Shown here piece after piece: positions 1 to 7,479 of a stretch of DNA of 10,083 nucleotides. The notes under the pieces were generated by a model. That model was not told the origin of the DNA. It did no database searches and was given only the letters and a program-made list of their open reading frames with translations. Made by a program: the position numbers and the translations under genes. The stretch lies in NCBI GenBank assembly GCA_000310025.1, contig FN648151.1:197253-207335 (forward strand), written 5' to 3'. The number at the start of each line of letters is the position of its first letter. Position 1 is the first letter of the stretch. This DNA comes from Ectocarpus siliculosus. Lineage: Eukaryota > Sar > Phaeophyceae > Ectocarpales > Ectocarpaceae.

Positions 1-40
1 CCCCCCCCCCCCCCGCCCCCGCCCCCTCGTTCTCCATCAG
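1..40 (+). other. 3' end of an upstream intron (acceptor) with poly-C tract
   Basis: The window opens with an almost pure C run (1-26), then a pyrimidine-rich stretch ending in CAG at 38-40. The codons from 41 onward match the RlmN family (LQDG..VETVII), so 40/41 is read as an intron-exon junction. The C run also acts as a pyrimidine tract but may be inflated by poor sequence at a contig edge. Confidence 0.55.
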
Positions 41-130
41 GTGCGGCTTCAAGACGGGCAGATGGTGGAGACGGTGATCATCAAGCACAACGGGACTCAC
101 CCTCGCACGACCTTATGTGTCTCCTCGCAG
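41..130 (+). other. rlmN: RlmN-like gene, exon A (first exon in window)
   Basis: Thirty codons from V-R-L-Q-D-G to V-S-S-Q. It carries the TLC cysteine (codon 116-118) that in E. coli RlmN (C118) resolves the methylated intermediate. The exon ends in CAG before GTGAAG at 131, in phase 0. Read-through would replace the expected VGC.. motif with VKCEEE.., which supports splicing here. Confidence 0.85.
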
Positions 131-536
131 GTGAAGTGTGAAGAGGAGGCGAAACCGTACAAGACAAAAAGGATGTGCGCAAAGTATAATTTTCAAGTGT
201 CAACGTCACCTACGCCCTTGCCCGCCTGTCAAAATATGATCATGATTGCGGCGTGATAATCTCGAAAGCGTTTGGCGTCCACGTCGTTCTACCTCTACCT
301 GAGCATCCATCCGCACCCTTGGGCGCTTGCAAAGTCTCGTTTTGTAGGGTTTTGTGTCTCGAAAGGTGGCTTTCATTTTCACGCACGAGATTTCTTCCTC
401 GCTGTACAGATCGGCAGTGCGACAGCTAGCCTCCCTCCCGCAAATGACAAGCGTTGTTGTTAGTGCTCTACAATGTTTTTTATGGTCCGTCTATGGACCG
501 GATAGAAAATCTTTCGCCCTTCACAATCCTACATTC

Positions 537-578
<42 letters not shown>

Positions 579-3500
579 CGACATCGATCTATTTGTGTGC
601 ACAAATCGGCCCATTTTCTGTCTTAGGAATACAACATGGTGTTCGTTTGCATTCTGCTACTTGAGGTTATTCTGTTCCAGCGCGTTGAGTACCTTGTTAT
701 CGGTATCGGTGGACAGAACGAACGGTTGCCGCTTACCAAGTTTTGTTTTCCCTCTTCCCCCAAACCGTCACTTTACCTAACCGGCGCGAAAAAGGTGGGG
801 TGCCAGATGGCGTGCACCTTCTGCGCCACCGGGACGATGGGCCTCAAGGGCGACCTCACGGCCGGAGAAATCTTGGAGCAGGTCTTGCACGCGTCCAGGG
901 TGTCTCCCATCCGAAACGTCGTGTTCATGGGTGAGTTGTGTACACAGAGGGATACCTTGGTGTTTCTGCGAAGTATGTTTTTAGTTTATGCTGCTGTATG
1001 CGCATGTACTTTGAGTTTTTTTTTTTTGTTGCGTCGTTTGTGTGGTGCTGATGCGCTATGTATGTAAGTTTCACTTGGAGGTTCCGCATTTGCGCTATCT
1101 AGCACGCCTGGGGTGAACGGCTCGCGAGGGACGGGGGTCGAGTCGGAGCTACTTCGTGCATGATATGGTTGGATCCAAGCAATTCTGTGTGTCTTTATTT
1201 TTGGCATGGACCGTGCTAACTGACTGACCAATGAAATGACGACAGTCTTTGTGCGGCTGTGGGTGTGTGTGCTTTTGTGTCCTGGATGGTGAGGTGGTGC
1301 CCAGTGCGCTTCTAGCATGCTGTTGTTCAGAGGTTCAATCAAGTCCATCCAACCTGCCGCGATGTGCGCAAAGCTTCGTGCCCCCGAGTCCGTCGTGGTG
1401 TCATATATTGCCTTGGTATGGGAACATGAAAGAAACTAGATTGGGACGCAGGTAACACAAGCCTTGAGTCTTCCGTCGCACCAACCAAAGCTAGATGGAC
1501 AAGTCAGACAGTTGTGTGCACGCTGCGTGACTCATCACCTTGTTTTCCTTTCCTTTCTTGTTTGTTGTTGGTTTTGGGGAAAGGCATGGGAGAGCCTCTG
1601 AACAACTACGATGCGGTGCTGGCTTCCATCCGAGGCATGGCGGACAGCAGGATGTTCAAGCTCTCGCCGAGGCACATCACGCTGTCTACGGTCGGAGTGG
1701 TGCCGCGCATGAAGCAGCTCACCATCGACGCGCCGGAGACTCAGCTCGCGCTTTCGCTGCACGCGCCGAACCAGGTAAGCCCCACTGGTTCTGCCTGTTG
1801 CAAAACAAAAACGCATGTATTCTGTCGGTGGCAACAATTGCGTTCGCAGAGTCTACGCTTGAAGCTACCGCTATGTGGCGGCGGCGGCGGCGGCGGCGGC
1901 TACCCCGCGGGGGTGGTGAATGATCGTGATGGAGCGCATGAACCAGCCACCGAGCTCCGTTCGCTTCGTCGCGTGTATGATCCCGTGCGCGCAAAAAAGG
2001 CTCGAGAACATCGGTGACACTCGCGACTCCGTCGTTTTCCTTGTCTCTTCCGTGTGACAGTATGTATCCACCATAACAAATATGTACGTCCTCGGTCTCC
2101 TGTCGAGGGCTTCCATCATAGTTCCGGAGAGAGAGATCATCACCCCATGTTACTCCCCTCCCCCCCTCCCCCCCCTCCCCTAGCCTGGGCCGGCGAAGAC
2201 CCGGCATATCGCTCCGTCCCGGCATTATAGGGATGTGAGGTCGACGATCTAACGAGTACGGCATGCGTTCACCCCCGCCACCCCTCCTTCTTGCTCTACT
2301 CCCCATGTGCTACCATCCTCATCCGACACTAAACACCCTACCAACATCACTGCCTGCAGGAGCTGCGCAACAGAATCGTGCCTTCCGCGAGGGCCTACCG
2401 CCTGGACAAGCTCATGGACGCCTTGGACGGCCACCTTAGGGGTCCCGGTGTTGCCCCGCCGCCGACCACCAGCCACTCGGCGGGGGAGGCAGCGGCGCAA
2501 TCGGTGCCGGTTGAGAACGGCGGGGGGCAGAGCGAAGACAAGGGTGGGGGCGGGGAAGGGATGGCGGCGGACGGAGGGGCTGCGGCGGCCGCTTCGGACG
2601 AGGCGGGTGGCGTGGAGACTATCGCAGGCGTTGTCATGGTCGGGGGGAGAGGGGCCGGGCGAAGGGCGCTGATCGAGTACGTGATGCTGGCGGGGGTTAA
2701 CGACACGGAAGAGTGCGGAAGGGAGCTGGGGGAGCTGTTGAAGGTCAGATGGAGAACTCGTGTGACTTTTGTGGGCGAACGGCCGACCTGCCTCCTTTCC
2801 TCTCTCAAGTCGTTGTCGTTTGTCGCTCCAGTACTGTGCAAGTAGTTGAATAAGCTTTTGCCTGTGCCTTCTTTGTGCGAGAAAACTCTGTTTGAACCTC
2901 CGTGCTCACCTTCTCGAAGAGGAGACGATTTGATTCGTTATTCGGCCCCTCGATGTGTTCTTTGAAGTCTACATTGATCCGTCCGTGCCTTTGAGAGGCG
3001 AGTTGCGGAAGCCGGAGTCAGCGCCATACTTTCTCCATGCGCGTGTCCCCAACTGTCGCTATCCCAGAGCGCAGGAATGCCTACTATCCCCACGTCGAAC
3101 TATCGACCCAAGCAACCCAGGTCGTTTCCGAGCTGTGCACGAACCGCCTTGAGCAAACAATTTCCACCCCTTGCTCTCTGCTGCTGCGGCTTTTTACCCT
3201 TTAGGTGTGACAGCAGTGGCTCTCAAAAGCCACCGCCTTTACGAAGGGGCGACTCAATAACAACGAGTGTCCGTGCTCGCTCCCCAAACTTCCACTGCCC
3301 CCAACACTGAACCGTTTTTTTTTCAAACTTCAGGGGCGCAACGTGCTGGTAAATTTGATCCCATACAATCCAACGTACGCCCCTGGGTCGGAGGAGTTCA
3401 AGGAGCCCACGGAAGAGGCGCTGCAGAAGTTCAGAGCGATCGTGCACGAGCACGGCTTGCTGGTGACGATCCGAAGGTGAGGTTTCGTTGAGGGCGGGGG

Positions 3501-4461
3501 TATCTATCGTCCGCGCTTCGCGGCTTCGCGAAAGGGGCGCCGTTTTTCCTGTTTGTTGTCGACCCACGGAATCGACCAGTAGCAATCGTAGGGTCTTTCG
3601 TATTGTGTAAATCCCACGGAATCGACCAGTAGCAATCGCAGGGTTTTTCGTATTGTGTTAACATGTTGGATCAAAGCATAATATTGGAGAAGATGGGGTA
3701 GGGTTAGGGAAAAGAGTCTGCGTGCCCCCTCTCTGTTCTATTTGCTCATATTTTTTTCAGTCGCGCGAAGGCGGTCCGACTCGACCGAGCGCTCTCTACT
3801 TGAGTGCGGAGAATCGGCCCACGGGGTAGTGTGGGCGACAAACGATATTGTCTTAATCGAACGGGACATTTTCAGGGAGGGCAAGAAAGTCAGCCCAGGC
3901 CACCGGCTCCGTTTTTTTTTTTTTTTTCTTAATATGACACTACGAATCCATCTCTATCATAGAAAAGAGTTTTATCGCCGACCCACATCAAAGCACTCCT
4001 CTCTGAAACTGCCGCCATCTGCACGCGAACCCGCTGTCGCCGCCCCGCTTGCCACGTGGCTATAATCGCGCTTTCGTTTGGGCCTCTTCCTCTGGGGCAG
4101 ACATCACGGCAGAGACATCGACGGGGCGTGCGGCCAGCTGGCGGTCAAGGTGGTCACCGCAGGGGCTAAGTCGGGCGACGGGTGCAGCAGCGGCGGCGGC
4201 GGCGGCAACTCGGGCGGAGACATCGAGGACCTAGTCGCGGGCGCGAGCAAGAGAGCCAACGGCAACCTCAGCCGCACTGGAAGGAAGGGGCTGCGGGGGA
4301 CCGCCGGCGAACGATCGCCGTCGTCGTCTAGTAGAAGGAACCTGTTCGATGCTGCCTTTCCGGACGGGGGGGGGCGGAGGCTCGCGGCGCTTTCGCTCCT
4401 GGTAGTTGGCAGCACGGCGGTGGCACTTGTTGTTGCTGCTCGAGCTAGACGGAGAGGGTAG
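41..4461 (+). CDS. rlmN: RlmN-type radical-SAM RNA (adenine-C2)-methyltransferase, 5'-partial, six exons in window
   Basis: Joining 41-130, 795-930, 1584-1774, 2360-2743, 3334-3476 and 4101-4461 gives an open frame of about 434 residues ending in TAG at 4459-4461. The family uses two SAM molecules and a [4Fe-4S] cluster to methylate C2 of adenosine (A2503 of 23S rRNA, and A37 of some tRNAs in bacteria). Seen in order: LQDG and VETVII; TLCVSSQ with the cysteine at 116 (E. coli C118 position); GCQMACTFC with cluster cysteines at codons 801, 813 and 822; [10 protein letters not shown], the SAM-binding GEP motif; [46 protein letters not shown]; and [10 protein letters not shown] with the methyl-carrier cysteine at codon 4129 (E. 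coli C355 position). The set looks catalytically complete. The N-terminal domain, start codon and any targeting peptide lie off the left edge. Algal homologues are presumed to act on plastid or mitochondrial rRNA, but the location here is unknown. Oddities are a low-complexity insertion in exon 4 and a C-terminal hydrophobic segment. Confidence 0.93.
131..794 (+). other. Intron 1 of the RlmN-like gene
   Basis: A 664-base phase-0 intron with donor GTGAAG and acceptor AAAAAG at 789-794. A CTAAC branch-point-like motif lies at 777-781 behind a pyrimidine-rich stretch (about 740-776). It contains a perfect (TGC)13 microsatellite at 538-576. No gene is seen inside; open frames crossing it are low-complexity. 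Confidence 0.85.
538..576 (+). repeat. (TGC)13 trinucleotide microsatellite
   Basis: Thirteen uninterrupted TGC units lie inside intron 1. On the opposite strand this is a CAG-type repeat. It would translate to poly-Leu or poly-Cys in the sense frames, but its intron position makes coding unlikely. Confidence 0.97.
795..930 (+). other. rlmN: RlmN-like gene, exon B with the CX3CX2C iron-sulfur motif
   Basis: The exon reads [13 protein letters not shown] onward to N-V-V-F-M-G. Cysteines at 801, 813 and 822 have the C-X3-C-X2-C spacing of the radical-SAM cluster. The exon ends with one base of the glycine codon of the GEP motif before GTGAGT at 931 (phase 1). Confidence 0.93.
931..1583 (+). other. 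Intron 2 of the RlmN-like gene
   Basis: A 653-base phase-1 intron with donor GTGAGT and acceptor AAAG at 1580-1583 after a T-rich tract (about 1537-1577). It splits the glycine codon within the SAM-contacting FMGMGEP motif. It holds a T run at 1016-1027 and GT-rich sequence near 1250-1280, but no gene. Confidence 0.88.
1584..1774 (+). other. rlmN: RlmN-like gene, exon C (GEP motif to SLHAPN)
   Basis: The exon completes [11 protein letters not shown], then encodes the HITLSTVG segment and ends [10 protein letters not shown]. These are the central beta strands of the radical-SAM barrel. CAG precedes the donor GTAAGC at 1775, in phase 0. Confidence 0.93.
1775..2359 (+). other. Intron 3 of the RlmN-like gene
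   Basis: A 585-base phase-0 intron with donor GTAAGC and acceptor CTGCAG at 2354-2359. It contains (GGC)8 at 1877-1900 and a C-rich pyrimidine block around 2155-2181. Frames crossing it in either direction give only low-complexity protein. Confidence 0.88.
1877..1900 (+). repeat. (GGC)8 trinucleotide microsatellite
   Basis: Eight perfect GGC units inside intron 3. A shorter GGC run also occurs in exon F, where it encodes a glycine stretch. Confidence 0.95.
2360..2743 (+). other. rlmN: RlmN-like gene, exon D with low-complexity insertion
   Basis: 128 codons from E-L-R-N-R-I-V-P to G-E-L-L-K. Both ends match the RlmN family ([13 protein letters not shown] and [18 protein letters not shown]). 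Between them, about 2438-2659, lie 74 Gly/Ala/Glu-rich residues where bacterial enzymes have about eight to ten. The frame stays open throughout. The exon ends AAG before GTCAGA at 2744, a weaker donor, in phase 0. Confidence 0.88.
2744..3333 (+). other. Intron 4 of the RlmN-like gene
   Basis: A 590-base phase-0 intron. The donor GTCAGA has C at +3 but keeps G at +5. The acceptor CAG at 3331-3333 follows a T9 tract at about 3315-3323. The protein alignment fixes both ends (..GELLK joined to [13 protein letters not shown]). No gene is seen inside. Confidence 0.82.
3334..3476 (+). other. rlmN: RlmN-like gene, exon E (VNLIPYNP)
   Basis: The exon encodes [13 protein letters not shown], a conserved strand of the family, and runs to L-L-V-T-I-R. 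It ends with two bases (AG) of an arginine codon before GTGAGG at 3477, in phase 2. Read-through stops at once (TGA at 3478). Confidence 0.9.
3477..4100 (+). other. Intron 5 of the RlmN-like gene
   Basis: A 624-base phase-2 intron with donor GTGAGG and acceptor GGGGCAG at 4094-4100 after a pyrimidine-rich stretch. The junction gives [18 protein letters not shown], which has the correct family spacing. It contains a GC-rich hairpin at about 3513-3540, a two-copy 50-base tandem repeat, and a T16 run at 3912-3927. Confidence 0.88.
3563..3661 (+). repeat. Two-copy tandem repeat, 50-base period
   Basis: Copies at 3563-3611 and 3613-3661 both begin CCCACGGAATCGACCAGTAG and end near TTTCGTATTGTGT. 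By eye they differ at about three positions over 49 bases, so the duplication looks recent. It lies in intron 5. Confidence 0.95.
4101..4461 (+). other. rlmN: RlmN-like gene, last exon: GACGQL plus C-terminal hydrophobic segment
   Basis: The first base completes an arginine codon, then [13 protein letters not shown]. The cysteine at 4129-4131 matches the mC355 position of E. coli RlmN. After a Ser/Gly/Arg-rich linker (glycine run at about 4190-4206), residues encoded at 4381-4440 form a 20-residue hydrophobic stretch ([10 protein letters not shown]...). It is followed by R-A-R-R-R-G and the TAG stop, a layout typical of tail-anchored proteins. Confidence 0.88.
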
Positions 4462-6460
4462 TTTTTTTTTCTGTTGTTGCGGCAGAAGCGGGGGTTGAGT
4501 TGGGGGGTATCTGTAACGAGGGAGTTAAGGCGGTAGATGCTGTGCTCCCTGAACGGCGACGGGGGCGCGTCGTTGGGGGAGGGGAGGGGCGTTGTTTGCT
4601 TATTGTCAAACGCATACGGCTGTACGTGATGAACACAGCAGGCTCGCCTCGCCGGTTTCGTTTCAGTATTTTCTCTCTACATGGGGGGGAATTGTACGCA
4701 GAAAACATGACTCAACAGAACCGGACGTAAACACTAGGGGGCGCCACCCACTACTGCTGTACGAAGAGAGTGGCATAGGCCAACACCTTCAAAGAGTGTA
4801 GATAGCATACATAAATGCGTTTGGAGATGATGCCCGGGGACGACGACTGACTCCGCACTCCGCACACCGATTCGACATGAAAAATGCATGACTTATCGGT
4901 ACTAATTTCCGCGGAGGAAACAAGTTGTCAAGGGGCGGGCGCTACCTGTAGTCCAACTCTCACCCCACTACCGTTTGTTGGCCTCTCACCCCGTAGACGG
5001 ACGTTCAAAGATTTATTTGTGCTACTGCTGTGTACGATGATGATAGAGGGTTAGACTGATGAAACTCTCACAAGATTTGGGCGTAGATTATCTTCTGCAC
5101 CCGGGTAAATAAAGGTAGTAGGACCTTTCTGCTACTCTACTGCTTGCTGCTGAAGTGCTGTGTGGCATCCCTTCGAAAGAAAAGAGCTGGTGGATTGGTT
5201 CATATAGTCTAACTTCGAAGAGGTGCGAAATACAGTTGGCCGGAAAATTACAACACATCAGACATCGATAATGAACGTACTCGCACGTGTGGTCCTGCAG
5301 TTGACGCCGCCCCGCAACCACGTAGACCACCACAGCAGCAGGACACATCGACTACACACTACACACCGCTGATTTGCTGTTGTGCATACCAATCGTAACG
5401 ATCGTCACAAAGGGTCGCAGCGAATTCTTGTTCCACAAAACTTTTGCCTGAATGAAGATGATGATGTGATATATTTGTGGAGGTGCATTTTGTATGCATA
5501 CCATCGACCGGAGAAGAAGTGGATCACCCCGGTGGGGAAAATCAAGCAACGTTTTTTTCCCCCGCCCCCACCCCGCCAAGTTGGCCCCTCCTCCCGCAAA
5601 TACACAAAGTACCCACAGAGCCAGAGAGCCCGAAGGAGCAGAGTGGAGCAACAACTTTCCTCTCCTCATCCGCGAAAGATCTGCAAGAGTCGAGGTGGCT
5701 TCAACACGAAGCGCCTTCTTATGACTTTTACTTTCAACAGAAACATCGTAATATTATTCCTTAATCGTAATCTCTCCTTTCGCTGGTAGCTCGCTCTCTT
5801 CGCTAGCTCCTCGCTCTCGTCGCCCCTTTCTCCGGATGGATTTACAGGGAGGCAGCATCGGAGTAGAGTATGGAGTTGAGCGAGCATCGGAGATCTCACG
5901 TTTTGCTATGCATCGTGCATACACACACATCCGATGCCCGTTGATACACATGACTACCACAGGGGAGCAGTGCATGCATGCTGCTGCAGCACCCGCTCTA
6001 TGTCCAACTTTTCAATATGATAATTTTGGACACACACAAATCGTGTGGGTGCGTGGTCCAACCAACCAACCTCTATGACAAAAAGTGCGTTAGAAGGACA
6101 CATGTACAACCCTGATGTTGGTTTTCGACTCTTTAGCTCCTCGGGCTCTTACTTTGTCGGAAGGGGCTATCCTATATCTCGTACCTATGTTCCTCTAACG
6201 GGACTCGCTCGAGGGAGGGATGGAGGCACGGTGCCATGTGCAATGCCCAGCGTGAACTCTCCGGACAGCCCTGCTGGACTTTGGTCTGGAGCAGTACCGC
6301 TGTAAATTGAGACGTGCCGCCGGCGTAATTTTCTTTGGAAAATATACCGTTCTTTTTTTTTTTCTTTCATCTGGAATATATATGAAGATACCCCGCCCTC
6401 CCCCCGACAAATTTGATCCCAAGCTCTTCCCCACTTCATCACATCACACAGCCACGGTCG
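4462..6460. other. Long non-coding stretch: probable 3' UTR then intergenic DNA
   Basis: No open frame on either strand shows a recognisable domain or family motif. The first several hundred bases are probably the 3' UTR of the RlmN-like gene. An AATAAA motif at 5108-5113 is a possible but unproven polyadenylation signal. The rest holds short simple-sequence patches, including an imperfect 20-base doublet at 5779-5818, T-rich tracts near 6350-6365, and the upstream region of the next gene. Confidence 0.6.
5779..5818 (+). repeat. Imperfect 20-base tandem doublet
   Basis: Two adjacent 20-base units (5779-5798 and 5799-5818) both start TTCGCT and end TCGCTCTC. By eye they match at about 16 of 20 positions. 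The context is pyrimidine-rich and non-coding. Confidence 0.5.
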
Positions 6461-6467
6461 CTATATA
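6461..6467 (+). promoter_or_regulatory. Candidate TATA box for the PH-domain gene
   Basis: CTATATA lies about 55 bases before the first in-frame ATG (6520). A start site some 25-30 bases downstream would leave a short 5' UTR of about 30 bases. TAG at 6466-6468 is an in-frame stop, so the frame cannot extend further upstream without a splice. The position is reasonable, but the motif is short and unproven. Confidence 0.35.
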
Positions 6468-6519
6468 GAAGGTGACCACGAGCGAGCCACGCTCACCAGC
6501 AGCGGCCGGTGACCTAGCC

Positions 6520-6634
6520 ATGTCGCCAAGAACAATGGCGGACAACAACGAGATTCGAAGCTTGGGGCAGCCTCCGGTTGTTGCGTTTGACTCTCGACAG
6601 CAAGGTGCTTCTCACAAACAGCGTGCGAGAGATG

Positions 6635-6668
<34 letters not shown>

Positions 6669-7479
6669 GCAGCAGCAGGCCGTTGTCCGCCCCAAGAAGA
6701 AGAAGCCGCTGAGCTCTGGGTTCAAGGACATCATCTGGACGAGCCCTCCCCCGGTCGGAGTCAACTCTACGGCCACGCCTTCCCAGGGACGGAGATCGTC
6801 ACCGCAGAATTCTCAGTTACATTCCCTTGCCACCGCCAGCGCCTCATCGACGACCTCGTCTGGCTTCTACCGTCTCGAGGAGGACAACAGCGACCAGCAG
6901 CAGCACGCAGCGCGGACACTAGCAGCGGAGAACGGCCGAGCAGGAAATGGCAAGGGTAGGCGAACAGGGAGAAAGCGCCCCACGGGTGGAGGAGAGCCAC
7001 GGCAGCAGCAGCAGGGCGGCGGGGACAGCAGTAACAACGACGAGGCGTTCAATCCAGCTCGGTTTTCGTCGGCTCCCCTCGAGACGAGAAGGAACGGGGC
7101 CATCATCGTAGAGCGCTCCCTCTCGGACACGTCCGTCGTAACCGCTTCCGACTTCGGAGCTCCGGTGTCCAACAGCCCCACCATCCTCACGGACCTGAGC
7201 GACCACGACGCCGTCCGTGAGCTCATGGATCTGCTGGGCAGAGGGAAGGGTCTCCCGGTCGTGAAGCATGCTACGGGGCTGGGCGGAAAGAGCCGCAAGC
7301 TGCTGAGGCTGAACGAGCTGGGCGGGGAGCTCGCGGTGTGCGGCATGCTGCCGCCCTACTTCAAGACCAAGATTCCGGTGCGGGACGTGGACCGGGTGGA
7401 CGCGAAGTGGTGCTGCGTGGTGATACACGCCAAGGGTCGCTCGGCGGTGAGGTTCTTGTTCTCGTGTGTGTCGTCGTAA
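6520..7479 (+). CDS. PolyQ protein with N-terminal part of a PH-like domain; probably 3'-incomplete
   Basis: An in-frame TAG at 6466-6468 precedes the first ATG at 6520. A second ATG at 6535 has a better context (ACAATGGCG). From 6520 the frame gives 319 residues. Residues 1-230 look disordered and polar: Q9-R-Q3 at 41-53, PKKKKP at 58-63 and GKGRRTGRKRP at 144-154 (both NLS-like), and Q4 at 162-165. From about residue 234 the pattern changes to LLGRGKGLPVVKH, then SRKLLRLNELGGELAVCG and IPVRDVDRVDAKW. This resembles the first strands of a pleckstrin-homology fold, which binds phosphoinositides or proteins. The later strands and final helix are missing. GTGAGG at 7447, the same donor as RlmN intron 5, follows the codons for K-G-R-S-A in phase 0, so the true exon probably ends at 7446 and V-R-F-L-F-S-C-V-S-S to TAA (7477-7479) is intron read-through. 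No downstream exon completing the fold was found. The family was identified by pattern only. Confidence 0.7.
6640..6678 (+). repeat. CAG repeat encoding polyglutamine
   Basis: Nine perfect CAG codons (6640-6666), one CGG, then three CAG (6670-6678), all in the reading frame of the PH-like protein. The pure codon use points to a slippage-prone tract. Confidence 0.95.
7219..7446 (+). other. PH-like domain, N-terminal portion
   Basis: About 76 residues show alternating hydrophobic strands with a basic turn (K-H-A-T-G-L-G-G-K-S-R-K), then I-P-V-R-D-V-D-R-V, as in beta strands 1 to 4 or so of PH domains of the plant and stramenopile type. The expected final strands and C-terminal helix with its tryptophan are absent before the splice donor at 7447. 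Confidence 0.55.

Noticed and set aside
1719-2306. 195-residue minus-strand open frame across exon C and intron 3
   Set aside because: It is antisense to a conserved RlmN exon and otherwise Arg/Gly low-complexity sequence derived from the GGC and C-rich tracts.
3691-3712. Telomere-like GGGTAGGGTTAGGG
   Set aside because: Only one exact TTAGGG unit, inside an intron. This is too short for a telomere or a meaningful interstitial array.
5033-5160. C/D-snoRNA-like boxes (GATGATGA, CTGATGA)
   Set aside because: No properly spaced terminal D box or closing stem was found; the motifs are common by chance.
5382-5789. Overlapping forward frames of 76-135 residues
   Set aside because: Several frames are open at once over the same DNA and none shows a domain or clear coding bias, so they cannot be supported as a gene.
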